Shown piece after piece: positions 27,600-36,014 of a stretch of DNA of 64,000 bases (its first letter is position 1; every line of letters begins with the position of its first letter). The translations under genes were made by a program, and so were the position numbers. Origin of the DNA: an uncultured Gemmiger sp. (GTDB taxonomy: Bacteria > Bacillota > Clostridia > Oscillospirales > Ruminococcaceae); NCBI GenBank assembly GCA_944388175.1, contig CALXHR010000006.1:1-64000 (forward strand), written 5' to 3'. The notes beneath the pieces are model-generated. The model did no database searches and was not told the origin of the DNA. It worked only from the letters and a program-made list of their open reading frames with translations.

Positions 27600-27698
27600 T
27601 TAAAGGAATACTTGGTGAATTTTGCTGCTGCCGTCACCGTTGCCCTTGATGGCGGCGACCTTCTTGCCGTTCCCTGACTTGAAGGATTTGTTTGTGGC
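27600..27698 (-). pseudogene. Possible C-terminal gene remnant
   Basis: A short frame reads ATNKSFKSGNGKKVAAIKGN and continues to HQVFL-stop, a protein-like alternation of Lys/Gly and small residues unlike the surrounding non-coding DNA. It has no start or ribosome binding site and its upstream frame closes within a few codons. It may be the tail of a degraded gene; family not recognised. Confidence 0.3.
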
Positions 27699-27733
27699 AG
27701 GCGGGCAACCGCATTACGCGAAAAGACAAAAGG

Positions 27734-27772
27734 CCCGCGGCCGTTTTCTCATTCGAGAAAACCGGCCGCGGG
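27734..27772 (+). terminator. Long hairpin in the gap before the small membrane gene
   Basis: CCCGCGGCC-GTTTTCTC pairs with GAGAAAAC-C-GGCCGCGGG with one bulge. There is no T-run on either side, so it may be a structural or protein-binding element rather than a terminator. The remaining roughly 500 bp between 27295 and 27859 hold only the remnant at 27600-27698 and the -10 box. Confidence 0.4.
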
Positions 27773-27859
27773 TGGGTAAGGAAGCAAGTGTAGTGCTAAA
27801 AGGGGAACCACTTATTGGTCGTGGAATATAGGTACTGCATGTAAAGTTTTGCAGAACGG

Positions 27860-28459
27860 TCAGGGTCCATATGTCACATAGACCCCATAGTTATCTTCAA
27901 CCTGTCCGATGTACGCATACGCAAATACGGAATTTTGCGGATACCCCGTTTCCGTTACCACTTTTTTAAATACGGTCCCGTTTGTATCCTTTATTTCAAT
28001 TCCACTATCCGCCGGTTCAAAGAATACGCCATAGGCATATTGGTCCGTTGTTCCATCTACAGAAAGGATCACTATAAACTCTCCGCTATCGGCATTGATA
28101 GTCTCATGTCTTTTTTCAGTTCCACCAAGAAGTCTATATTTGTTTTCAACTTTTCGTAAAAGGGTTACCTCGTAGTTAGAGTTACCTTTTCTTGTCACAA
28201 CACAGCACGAATCTTGCCCTTCTACGGTATCTACAATTTCCCCTCTAAAGAGATATCGCATTACGTCTTCCGGAGTATCATACAACAAGGAATGGTTGAT
28301 TTTCAACGAGAACACTCCGATTACAATAAAGGCCAAAACCATTACGGCTACGCCAAATGCTTTCTTTTTGACTCGTTTGCGAACGATAAACATGCCCATT
28401 ATAAGCGTGGCCCAAGCCAACAAAGTCACAATGTTGTACATGTGCTCCCCTTCAGTCAT
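27860..28459 (-). CDS. Unknown membrane-anchored protein
   Basis: A 199-residue protein not recognised. Two hydrophobic helices lie near the N-terminus (IVTLLAWATLIMGMFIV and FGVAVMVLAFIVIGVFSL) with RKRVKKK between them, followed by a beta-rich domain of about 140 residues facing one side of the membrane (EDVMRYLFRGEIVDTV, YEVTLLRKVENKYRLLGG, GEFIVILSVDG). Codon use is AT-richer than in most of the window, suggesting recent arrival. The start ATG at 28459 has AGGAAA upstream and overlaps the stop of a tiny upstream frame (TAATG), suggesting coupling. Confidence 0.65.
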   Translation of the reverse strand: MTEGEHMYNIVTLLAWATLIMGMFIVRKRVKKKAFGVAVMVLAFIVIGVFSLKINHSLLYDTPEDVMRYLFRGEIVDTVEGQDSCCVVTRKGNSNYEVTLLRKVENKYRLLGGTEKRHETINADSGEFIVILSVDGTTDQYAYGVFFEPADSGIEIKDTNGTVFKKVVTETGYPQNSVFAYAYIGQVEDNYGVYVTYGP

Positions 28460-28575
28460 TATGCTTTCCTATATTTCCAGTTTACACGCTTGCCCTTGCC
28501 GATTTCAAGCGCCAAATTCCCCAAAATATCGCAGGGCTCATTGGTCACGTCTCCGGCGCTCTCGTTGGACGCCAT
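28459..28575 (-). CDS. Small 38-residue frame coupled to the membrane gene
   Basis: Reads MASNESAGDVTNEPCDILGN and ends NWKYRKA-stop, with its TAA overlapping the next ATG. Composition is protein-like and AT-richer than the flanks. No ribosome binding site is obvious at the ATG, so it may be the surviving 3' end of a larger gene lost upstream rather than an intact peptide gene. Confidence 0.35.
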   Translation of the reverse strand: MASNESAGDVTNEPCDILGNLALEIGKGKRVNWKYRKA

Positions 28576-28689
28576 GTAACCCGGCGCATCCCCGGTGCAG
28601 GGGGCAGGATTTTGCAACCGGCGGGCATCGCGTTTTGCCGGAGTCCGCACAGCTTGCCCGGTCGGGGCCGCCGCAGCCAACCGGCAAAA

Positions 28690-28718
28690 CAAAAAAGCCC
28701 CACGAAAACGTGGGGCTT
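28690..28718 (-). terminator. Terminator of the tRNA-Arg gene
   Basis: On the minus strand AAGCCCCACG pairs with CGTGGGGCTT across TTTT and is followed by TTTTTG, immediately after the encoded CCA. Confidence 0.9.
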
Positions 28719-28794
28719 GGTGCGCCGGAAGAGACTCGAACTCCCGACCTTCTGATTCGTAGTCAGACACTCTATCCAGCTGAGCTACCGGCGC
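28718..28794 (-). tRNA. tRNA-Arg (anticodon ACG), CCA encoded
   Basis: Minus-strand cloverleaf: acceptor GCGCCGG/CCGGCGC, D-arm with GCTCAGCTGGATAGAG, anticodon stem-loop TCTGA-CTACGAA-TCAGA, T-loop GTTCGAGTC, discriminator A and an encoded CCA. The ACG anticodon reads CGN codons after A-to-I editing. It has its own consensus promoter and terminator. Confidence 0.95.
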
Positions 28795-28807
28795 AAGTGC
28801 AGTTAGT

Positions 28808-28836
28808 ATAATAGCACTGTGCCGCCGCAATGTCAA
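28808..28836 (-). promoter_or_regulatory. Promoter of tRNA-Arg
   Basis: TTGACA, 17-bp spacer, TATTAT on the minus strand, with the start expected a few bases before the tRNA 5' end. Confidence 0.85.
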
Positions 28837-29003
28837 GCACTTTTTTGCAAAAAGTTTTTGGCCGCACAACACGCGGCCCTGCCGCTTGCTTTTTGCGGCG
28901 GGGTGTGGTACCGTAAAGGTAGAATTTCCCCTGCCCCGCCGGCCGCTGCGCCGGCACACCGCTGTTTGCACCGTCTATATAAAAGGAAAGGAGCCTACCC
29001 CCT

Positions 29004-30674
29004 ATGTCTTCTGCCCTGTACGATCTCTGGCTTTCCCGCGCGGTTGAGGACCCCGACCTGCCCGCCGAACTCGCCGGCATTGCCGGCGACGAAGCCGCCA
29101 TCAGCGACCGCTTTTACCGCGACCTTGAATTTGGCACCGGCGGGCTGCGCGGCGTGATCGGCGCCGGCACCAACCGTATGAACATCTACACCATCCGCCG
29201 CGCCACGCAGGGTCTGGCCGACTATGTCAACGCCGCCGGGCTGCCCAAAAAGGTTGCCATCGGCCACGACAGCCGCATCAAGGGTGAACTGTTCAGCCGC
29301 GAAGCCGCGCGCGTGCTGGCCGCCAACGGCATCACCGCGTATTTGTACCCCCGGCTGGAGCCGACGCCCGCGCTTTCCTGGGCGGTGCGGTACCTGGGCT
29401 GCGGCGCGGGCATCTGCGTGACGGCCAGCCACAACCCCGCCAAGTACAACGGCTACAAGGTCTACGGCGCCGACGGCTGCCAGATTACGCTGGAAGCCGC
29501 CGCCCAGGTGCTGGCCGCCATTGGGCAGCATGACTATTTCGACAGCCCCAAACTTGTGGATTATGACGAAGCCGTCGCCGCCGGCAGCATCCGGACCATC
29601 GACGACCAGTGCCTGTCGGACTTTGTGGACGCCGTGCTGGCGCTGCGCCCCGGCAACGACGTCAGCAAACTGAAACTCGTCTACACGCCGCTGAACGGCT
29701 CCGGCTTGGAACCGGTGCGGATGCTTTTGGACCGCATGGGCGTGACGCAGGTGACGGTGGTGCCCGAGCAGGAGCAGCCGGACGGCAACTTCCCCACCTG
29801 CCCCTACCCCAACCCCGAGATCCGCGAAGCGATGGAGACCGGCCTGAAACTGTGCGACACCGTACACCCCGACCTGATGATCGGCACCGACCCCGACTGC
29901 GACCGCATGGGCGCCGCCGTGCCCGACGGCCAGGGCGGCTACCGGCTGATTACCGGCAACGAGATGGGCGTGCTGCTGTTTGACTACATCTGCCGCACCC
30001 GCCTGGCCAACGGCACGATGCCTAAAGACCCCGTGGCCGTCACGACCATCGTTTCTACCGACATGGCCACCCCCATCGCCGCCAAATACGGCGTTGAGCT
30101 GCGCCGCACGCTGACCGGCTTCAAGTTCATCGGCGAGCAGATCGGCAACCTGGAAGCCGAAGGCCATGTGGAGCGCTATATCTTCGGCTTTGAGGAGAGC
30201 TACGGCTACCTTTCGGGCGGGCACGTGCGCGACAAGGACGCCGTCAACGCCGTGATGTTGGCCTGCGAAGCCGCCGCCTGGTACGCCGCCCAGGGCATGA
30301 GCCTGCTGGACGCCGTCAATGCGCTGTACAAGGAGTTCGGGTTCTACCGCAACGCGCTCAAGAGCTATACGTTTGAGGGCGAGAGCGGCATGCACACGAT
30401 GCAGGGTATCATGGCCCGGCTGCGCGCCGAAGCGCCCGCCGCCATCGCCGGCGTCAAGGTGGCCGGTGTGACCGATTACGAGCACGACGACACCGGCCTG
30501 CCCAAAGCCGACGTGCTGGAGTACCGCCTGGAAAACGGCGCCAAACTGATGGTGCGCCCGTCCGGCACCGAGCCGAAAATCAAGGTGTACCTGTCCGCCG
30601 TGGCGGGCAGCGAGGCCGAGGCCGACGCCATCAACGCGCAGATGATCGCCGACGCCGACACCTGGATGCAGTAA
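29004..30674 (+). CDS. Alpha-phosphoglucomutase / phospho-sugar mutase
   Basis: A 556-residue cytosolic alpha-D-phosphohexomutase of the PgcA type. Catalytic serine loop CVTASHNPAKYNGYKVY, metal loop GTDPDCDRMG, sugar loop FGFEESYGYLSGGH and phosphate loop RPSGTEPKIKVY appear in order with normal spacing. It interconverts glucose 1- and 6-phosphate, feeding glycogen and envelope sugar synthesis. The ATG follows AAAGGAG. A weak promoter candidate (TTGCTT, 17 bp, TACCGT) lies at 28886-28914. Confidence 0.95.
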   Translation: MSSALYDLWLSRAVEDPDLPAELAGIAGDEAAISDRFYRDLEFGTGGLRGVIGAGTNRMNIYTIRRATQGLADYVNAAGLPKKVAIGHDSRIKGELFSREAARVLAANGITAYLYPRLEPTPALSWAVRYLGCGAGICVTASHNPAKYNGYKVYGADGCQITLEAAAQVLAAIGQHDYFDSPKLVDYDEAVAAGSIRTIDDQCLSDFVDAVLALRPGNDVSKLKLVYTPLNGSGLEPVRMLLDRMGVTQVTVVPEQEQPDGNFPTCPYPNPEIREAMETGLKLCDTVHPDLMIGTDPDCDRMGAAVPDGQGGYRLITGNEMGVLLFDYICRTRLANGTMPKDPVAVTTIVSTDMATPIAAKYGVELRRTLTGFKFIGEQIGNLEAEGHVERYIFGFEESYGYLSGGHVRDKDAVNAVMLACEAAAWYAAQGMSLLDAVNALYKEFGFYRNALKSYTFEGESGMHTMQGIMARLRAEAPAAIAGVKVAGVTDYEHDDTGLPKADVLEYRLENGAKLMVRPSGTEPKIKVYLSAVAGSEAEADAINAQMIADADTWMQ

Positions 30675-30703
30675 CGCCGTAACCCCCTTCGTAAAACAAA
30701 ACA

Positions 30704-30738
30704 GGCCCCGCCGGGACAAGTTCCCGGCGGGGCCCTTT
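30704..30738. terminator. Bidirectional terminator between pgm and the phage block
   Basis: GGCCCCGCCGGGA pairs with TCCCGGCGGGGCC across a 5-nt loop, with CTTTTG on the plus side and TGTTTTGTTTT on the minus side. It ends both pgm and the phage late operon. Confidence 0.85.
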
Positions 30739-30743
30739 TGCGT

Positions 30744-31181
30744 TTACGGCTGGTGATCTGCCGCCGATTTGCCCGCCGCCAGCAGCTTGGTCAGCCAGGC
30801 GGGCACCGGCGCGCCCATGTCGGCGGCGTTCTCGGCAATGGAGCCGAGCTCGGTAAAAATATACCACACCAGGATCACCGGCAGCACCAGCACCGTGTAG
30901 TCCAGCCCCAGGCCGGGCAGGTGCTCAACGGCCACGCCCAGCACGCAGTCGGTCACGGCGGCCACCAGCACGACGACGATCATGCCGCCTTTGTGCCAGA
31001 TGCCCGCGCGCGCCGCGGCGCTGGACCAGTTGCCCTTGGCGGCGGCCGCCGCGCTGCCGGTGAGGTAGTCCAGCGCCATGCAGCCCACCCAGGCCAGCAC
31101 CAGCCAGCCCAGCCAGCCGAACGCCCCGGCCGCGGCCGCGATGGCGGCCTTGACCCACAAAAATACATTGTTGTTTTCCAT
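30744..31181 (-). CDS. Phage holin (holin family 4 type)
   Basis: A 145-residue membrane protein with about three hydrophobic helices (AGAFGWLGWLVLAWVGCMALDYL, GGMIVVVLVAAVTDCVLGVAV, TVLVLPVILVWYIFTELGSI). MALDYLTGSAAAAAKGNW and YIFTELGSIAENAADMG are typical of the Firmicutes phage holin/toxin-secretion holin family. It would open the membrane for the lysin encoded one base upstream. Last gene of the block. Confidence 0.85.
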   Translation of the reverse strand: MENNNVFLWVKAAIAAAAGAFGWLGWLVLAWVGCMALDYLTGSAAAAAKGNWSSAAARAGIWHKGGMIVVVLVAAVTDCVLGVAVEHLPGLGLDYTVLVLPVILVWYIFTELGSIAENAADMGAPVPAWLTKLLAAGKSAADHQP

Positions 31182-31182
31182 T

Positions 31183-31941
31183 TTACTCCTCCGTATAGCT
31201 CGCGTAGTAGGGCTTGCCCGCGGCCTGCGCCATGCCCCACAGCGTCATGGCGTCGCCGCTGGACGCCGGGCCGATCTCGAACCCCTGCACCGGGCGCACC
31301 GGCAGGCCGAGCGCCTGCGCTTTGGCCACGATGTCCTCGCCCGCGTCCAGGATGCACAGCGTTTGCAGCTGCGCGGCCATGGGCGGGTCGGCAGGTTCCG
31401 GCGCGGGCAGCGCCGCCGTGCCATATGTGCCAACGGCGTTTTTGGTGCCGCTGTAGCGCGTCGGGTCAAGCCCTACGCCAGTGGCTGTGGCGCGTACTTC
31501 CAGGTGGCAGTGCTTGTACGGCGGGTCGTTCAGCGCCGCGTTGCCGCTGTTGCCCATGACGGCCAGCGGCGTGCCGCTGATGACCTTTTGCCCTGCTTTC
31601 ACCAGCAGTTTCTCGTTGTGGCAGAAATACAGGAAATTCACGGCGTCCGGCGTCTGGTCTGCGTCCAGCTGCACGCAGATGTACCAGCCCCATTCCCACG
31701 TGCGGTCGCCGGAGGCCTTGTCTACCTTGCGCGCACGCGTCACCGTGCCCCGGATGGCGCGCTGCGTACCGTCGCCATTTTCGTAGTAGGGCATGCAGAT
31801 GGTGTCATCGTCCATGCCCACAAGGTCGATGCCGCCATGCCAGGTCTTTCCGTCCCCACGCGTGTAGCCGAAACACCCATAAGCGTAAGGGACCCGGGTC
31901 CGGCCCTTAAAGATGCCGGTTTGTTTAAGTGCTTGCGTCAT
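31183..31941 (-). CDS. Phage endolysin with M23-type peptidase domain
   Basis: A 252-residue protein with WHGGIDLVG and HCHLEVR, the H-x3-D and H-x-H zinc-ligand motifs of M23 (LytM-type) endopeptidases, separated by VKAGQKVISGTPLAVMGNSG, the usual core strand of the fold. The C-terminal 75 residues after a Pro/Ala linker could bind the wall. It lacks a signal peptide, so it depends on the adjacent holin. It would cut peptide cross-links. Confidence 0.85.
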   Translation of the reverse strand: MTQALKQTGIFKGRTRVPYAYGCFGYTRGDGKTWHGGIDLVGMDDDTICMPYYENGDGTQRAIRGTVTRARKVDKASGDRTWEWGWYICVQLDADQTPDAVNFLYFCHNEKLLVKAGQKVISGTPLAVMGNSGNAALNDPPYKHCHLEVRATATGVGLDPTRYSGTKNAVGTYGTAALPAPEPADPPMAAQLQTLCILDAGEDIVAKAQALGLPVRPVQGFEIGPASSGDAMTLWGMAQAAGKPYYASYTEE

Positions 31942-31992
31942 TTCTTACACCTTTCTTTGTATGCGCACGACGTGTATCTGGGTTATCCCCCA

Positions 31993-33579
31993 TTATGCGG
32001 TTCGCCGCCAGATATACACAGCTAGATACGGCGGCAAGATCGGGATGCTCGACGGCGAGGCCGTCCCCATGCGCACCAGCGACGAAGCGTAGTATCCGGC
32101 CGGGTCCCGGTCGGACAAAGAGCCCGTCTTGCCTTCCAGCACCGTTCCCCCGCCGCCCGTACCACTCTTGATTACGGACCGCGCGTATCCGTTGGCCGGC
32201 ACAAAACCGCCGTCGCAATACCCGAGCTGGCCGGTCACCTGCGGGATGTTTTGCGCTGTCAGCGTGACCGCGGCGCTGCCGCCGGTGCTGCCCGCCTGGT
32301 GCTGGTCGTCCGCCGCAAAGAGGAATCGGCCCTCAATGCGCTCCCACGTCCCGCCGAACAGCGTGCCCGGCGACGTAGCGTTGCAACTCAAATAGACGCT
32401 GCCCACCGGGTAGACAAGGTCCAGGATATCGCCCGGTTGCACGGCGGTATCAGCCTTGGCGTTCTCCGTCAGGGCTTTCAGCGTCACCTTGACGGTCGTG
32501 CCGTCCTCACTGCTGACCGTATAGGTCCCCGGCTCACCGCCGGTGTCCGCATCGGTGTACGGGTCGGCTGAAATTTCTACCGGGTCGTGGGCGTAAGTAG
32601 CACCGTCTGCGTGGCTTTCCAGCGATACAGCAAGATTTTCCCCAGTGTCTTCTTGGGAGCAGTACCAGAGTTGCAATGGGTTTTGCGCCAGCGTTTCTTT
32701 AAAAGATTCCAGTGGTGAGTTGTCCGTAAAAACGTATAGCTGCCCGTCAGTCGAAATCGTAAAACTGTACTCGTCTTTCCCCATGTATGTCATAGTCTCA
32801 TCAACGAGTCGTAACCAATTCGCATAGGCAGGATTCAAATGAACGTTTTTGTCTGAGGGAAGCCAATTCCCTGCTATGCGGTATCTCGGTTTCTCATCGA
32901 TTGTTCCTGCCAGTATCCAACTTTCGTCCTCGCTACCGTCAAACTCGATATAGGCATTGCACCCGCTGTCCACGTAGCTTTTCACGGATTCCCCCTCCAG
33001 CAGCTGCTGGGTCAGCGGGATATCCACGCTGCTATCGGTATGCCCCTGCACGGTCACGGTGACTTTTCCGTCCGCCCCAGCCCCTGCGCCGCCGGACGTG
33101 AAGCCGAACACCTCAACGCTCCGCAGCATGTCGCCCTCGCTCCGTACCGTCCAGGCCGCTTTTGCGCTGGCGGTGGTCATGGGGCGGGACGGGTCCAGGC
33201 TGCCGCTTTCGTCGGGCGAGATCGCGCCAAAAAATGTGCGGAATCCAAGTGCCTGCTGGGCGGCGGCTTGGGCATCCTCCGCGCTCTGCGCGGCGTCCGC
33301 TGCTGACCCGGCCGCCCGGGTGGCGCTGGCGGCGGCCTGCGTGGCGGCGGTCTGCGCCGCCTGGGCGTTGCCGGGCGCAGCTTCAATCACGGTCAAGTTG
33401 TCGTGGATTTCCTGGATCGCCTGCTGGTTCTGCTGCACGATTTTGCCGTACTGCTCGGCCGTGGCGGCGCTTTGGGCGGCGTCGGCCACCGACTGCTGCA
33501 CTTTGCCGACGTTGCGCAGCGCTTCGTCCAGTTCCGGGCCGGTCAGGTCGCTTTGGTAAATCTGGAGCTCGTCAGGCAT
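31993..33579 (-). CDS. Tail fibre / receptor-binding protein
   Basis: A 528-residue protein. The N-terminal 30 residues (MPDELQIYQSDLTGPELDEAL) fit the tail-attachment end; an Ala/Gln-rich coiled coil spans about residues 35-110; a central domain (about 195-340) is followed by a C-terminal tail-collar-like domain beginning VYPVGSVYLSCNATSPGTLFGG and ending PPYLAVYIWRRTA. The central part has visibly lower GC and different codon use than the ends, as seen in host-range domains swapped between phages. Its start overlaps the preceding small gene by 8 bp. Confidence 0.8.
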   Translation of the reverse strand: MPDELQIYQSDLTGPELDEALRNVGKVQQSVADAAQSAATAEQYGKIVQQNQQAIQEIHDNLTVIEAAPGNAQAAQTAATQAAASATRAAGSAADAAQSAEDAQAAAQQALGFRTFFGAISPDESGSLDPSRPMTTASAKAAWTVRSEGDMLRSVEVFGFTSGGAGAGADGKVTVTVQGHTDSSVDIPLTQQLLEGESVKSYVDSGCNAYIEFDGSEDESWILAGTIDEKPRYRIAGNWLPSDKNVHLNPAYANWLRLVDETMTYMGKDEYSFTISTDGQLYVFTDNSPLESFKETLAQNPLQLWYCSQEDTGENLAVSLESHADGATYAHDPVEISADPYTDADTGGEPGTYTVSSEDGTTVKVTLKALTENAKADTAVQPGDILDLVYPVGSVYLSCNATSPGTLFGGTWERIEGRFLFAADDQHQAGSTGGSAAVTLTAQNIPQVTGQLGYCDGGFVPANGYARSVIKSGTGGGGTVLEGKTGSLSDRDPAGYYASSLVRMGTASPSSIPILPPYLAVYIWRRTA

Positions 33580-33769
33580 CGGGGACCTCCTTTTCCGGCG
33601 CTGCCGGTACCGGCACGTCCGCCGCGCCGGCCGCGGCGTTCATGGCCATCTCGACACGCAGCAAAAGGTTTTCCAGCGCCACCGCCTTGACGCCCAGCGG
33701 CAGGGCGGCGGCGTTGACGTCGCGCAGCAGGCTGTCCTGCAGCGCCTTTACTTTTTCGTTATCGTTCAT
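33572..33769 (-). CDS. Small phage tail-region protein
   Basis: A 65-residue hydrophilic, mostly helical protein (MNDNEKVKALQDSLLRDVNA, then an Ala-rich amphipathic helix and a Pro/Ala tail). Function not recognised. A good GGAGGT-type site precedes it, and it overlaps the fibre gene by 8 bp, so it is translated as part of the tail-tip module; a fibre chaperone or assembly role is possible but unproven. Confidence 0.6.
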   Translation of the reverse strand: MNDNEKVKALQDSLLRDVNAAALPLGVKAVALENLLLRVEMAMNAAAGAADVPVPAAPEKEVPDA

Positions 33770-33781
33770 GCGTACCTCCTG

Positions 33782-35623
33782 TCAAAATCTCTTTGTCCCG
33801 TTCACCCATACTTCCGCGTCACCGTCCCCGTTGATGTACACCTGAAATTTTGCCTGCTGCGAGGCATTGTAGACGCGCAAGCTCCCGCCGCGCCAGTCCG
33901 AGCCCGCGGTCACATTCCACACCTGTTCGCCATTGGCGCCCGGCCCCAGCAGGTAAAGGTTGCCCATGGCGGCATTCGCCCCGGAAGCAGCGATCGTCGC
34001 CGCTTCGCGCTGGGACCCGTCGCTGATTTTGCGCCAGATGCGCATCAGGCCGTCCTTGATTTCGACCTGGTTCGAGCTGTCGCGGGAATAAAAATCCCCC
34101 GTGATGCTCACCGTGCCGCTCTCCGTCAGCTGAAAATTCTGGCTGTTCACCACCAGCGTATTGCCGGAAAACGTGATGCGGCCGCTGTTGATGGTCACGC
34201 TGGTGCTGTCGGCCGCAAACGCCGTGCGCACCTCGCCGTCCTTGACGACGGTCAGCTCCAGCCCGTCCACCGTCTGTTCCAGGCGGGTCATGTCCCCCTG
34301 CACGTTGGAGACCTCGGTCGAAATGCCCGCTACCGTCTGGGACAAACGGGACACATTGCCCTGTACGTCCGCCACTTCAGACGTCAGGCCATCCACCGTC
34401 AGTTGCAGCTGCGCATAGTCGCCCTGCAGCTCGCTGGCCGTGACCTTGAGCCCATCGACGCCAAGTTGCAGTTCCAGCAGCTTGCCCTGCAGGTTTTGCC
34501 AGGTCTGGCTGTTGACGGCGGCGGTACCGTCCCGCCGGGCGTTGCCGGTGCAGGTAAGCGTCATGCGCTGGCCGGTGATTGTGCGCTGCATGACGTAGGC
34601 CCGCAGGCTGCGGCCCCAGGCATCGGTAACCGCAATGATCCGCCCCGGCGCGGGCGCACCGGCCGTCAGCGGCAGGCTGACCTCCAGCGGGGTGTAGGTG
34701 ACACCCTGCAGCTGCTCGTACAGTGCCTGGGCCACCGGGCGCAGCGCGTCGGCGCTGGCCGTCGTCAGCAGCAGGTTGCCCTGGATGACGAGGGCGTTGG
34801 TTCCGGTCTCATCGGGCGGGTAGAGCACGCCGACGTCGTCGTCGGACTGCTTGATCTGCACCTTGTCGATGGGCGCAGTCTCGTAGTCCTCATACGAAAG
34901 CCCGCCCTGGAAATAGCCGTTCTGCGCGCGCCGGAACGTCCACACCAGGCCGTCCACGGTGCCCAGCACCGGCCCCAAAAGCCCCAGCGCCGTGGGCACG
35001 CCCATAGCGTCCGACCCCGGGCCGATGGTGTACCCCGCAAAGCCGGTGTACCAGGCGAATTCCAGCGCACCGGCCGGGGTCATGCGGGCAAACCGCCCCA
35101 TGGCCTGTGCCGCCCACTGGATCAACTGCCGCCCGGTCAGGCTGTCGGCATAGAACGCCTGCACGGCATAGCCCGTGTTCAGCGCGCCGTCCAGCGCGCC
35201 GTCGGCCAGCGTTACGCCGCACTGGGCGCAGACGGTTTCCACCAATGCCCGGAGGGTCATGGGAAAACCGCCCTGCTGCTCCCGCAGCCAGGGCGAAAGG
35301 TCCTTGTCCAGCAGCATCATGCGGTCGTAGGCCGTGACCTTGACGACGTTGGCGCTGGTTTTGACCGGTTTTTCGGCCAGGAACACGCCCACCGTCTCCC
35401 GCGCGCCACTCTCTGTGTCAATGCGTGCCAGCGTGAGTTCGGCGCCCTGGGCGACGTTCAGGCCGTTTTCCGGCGCCCACAGTTCGATCTCGGCACAGGC
35501 CGCACAGGCCGCGCCCGGGCACAGGTCGTCCTGGTCGCTGACCTGCTCGGTCAGTGTCACGCTGCGGATGGTGCTGCTGTCCAGCACGGCGCCGTCCGCC
35601 AGCGTGATCGTATGCAAAAACAA
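33782..35623 (-). CDS. Tail-tip / baseplate hub-like protein
   Basis: A 613-residue protein. The first 350 residues resemble phage tail-associated hub proteins (TLEMP-like start LHTITLADGAVLDSSTIRSV, VTAYDRMMLLDKDLSPWL, YAVQAFYADSLTGRQLIQW). Residues about 390-450 form three to four repeats of a coiled-coil motif (LQLTVDGLTSEVADVQGNVS and related), and the remainder is a beta-rich tip domain. It would cap the tail and carry the fibre. Three CPGAACAAC-type cysteines near residue 40 are unusual. Confidence 0.7.
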   Translation of the reverse strand: MFLHTITLADGAVLDSSTIRSVTLTEQVSDQDDLCPGAACAACAEIELWAPENGLNVAQGAELTLARIDTESGARETVGVFLAEKPVKTSANVVKVTAYDRMMLLDKDLSPWLREQQGGFPMTLRALVETVCAQCGVTLADGALDGALNTGYAVQAFYADSLTGRQLIQWAAQAMGRFARMTPAGALEFAWYTGFAGYTIGPGSDAMGVPTALGLLGPVLGTVDGLVWTFRRAQNGYFQGGLSYEDYETAPIDKVQIKQSDDDVGVLYPPDETGTNALVIQGNLLLTTASADALRPVAQALYEQLQGVTYTPLEVSLPLTAGAPAPGRIIAVTDAWGRSLRAYVMQRTITGQRMTLTCTGNARRDGTAAVNSQTWQNLQGKLLELQLGVDGLKVTASELQGDYAQLQLTVDGLTSEVADVQGNVSRLSQTVAGISTEVSNVQGDMTRLEQTVDGLELTVVKDGEVRTAFAADSTSVTINSGRITFSGNTLVVNSQNFQLTESGTVSITGDFYSRDSSNQVEIKDGLMRIWRKISDGSQREAATIAASGANAAMGNLYLLGPGANGEQVWNVTAGSDWRGGSLRVYNASQQAKFQVYINGDGDAEVWVNGTKRF

Positions 35624-35635
35624 TCTGTCACCCCC

Positions 35636-36013
35636 TCAACACTGGATGATGTTGAACTTGAAATTGCGCCAGGTGCCGGTGGCCTTGCTCTTCCACGCCG
35701 CGCTGTACTGGCTCATATAGGCTGTGCAGGTCTCGGTGGCGTTGCTGCCGCCAAACACCGGGTGCGTGAACGCAAACGTTGCCTTGCCGGCGAACAGCCC
35801 CTTGAGGTAGGCGAGTTCTTCGTCGGTCAGGTGGCTGTAAGAAAACCCCCAGGTGCCGACTTTTTCCCGCATGACGATGCGGTGCATGACGCCGTCCTCG
35901 GTGCGGCCGCTGTCGCTGGCGTCGAGGTCGGTGAAAGAAAACGCAGCTTCGGCGTCCGGGGCCAGCAGGGGCTGGCCGTCGATCTGGTAGCAGTCTGTTT
36001 TGGTCCTTGCCAT
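35636..36013 (-). CDS. Phage tail protein (distal tail region)
   Basis: A 125-residue protein, beta-rich (KTDCYQIDGQPLLAPDAEA, MHRIVMREKVGTWGFSYSHL, YLKGLFAGKATFAFTHPVFG). Its place between tape measure and tail-tip genes and its size match the small conserved proteins found there in A118-type phages. Exact function not known. Confidence 0.65.
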   Translation of the reverse strand: MARTKTDCYQIDGQPLLAPDAEAAFSFTDLDASDSGRTEDGVMHRIVMREKVGTWGFSYSHLTDEELAYLKGLFAGKATFAFTHPVFGGSNATETCTAYMSQYSAAWKSKATGTWRNFKFNIIQC

Positions 36014-36014
36014 C

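Noticed and set aside
27398-27637. 79-codon minus-strand frame with several cysteines
   Set aside because: No ribosome binding site. It overlaps the better-looking remnant in another frame and has no recognisable pattern.
28459-28971. 170-codon minus-strand frame running through the tRNA
   Set aside because: The segment reading VAQLDRVSDYESEGREFE is the well-known false translation of a tRNA-Arg gene. Only the last 38 codons look protein-like and these were reported separately.
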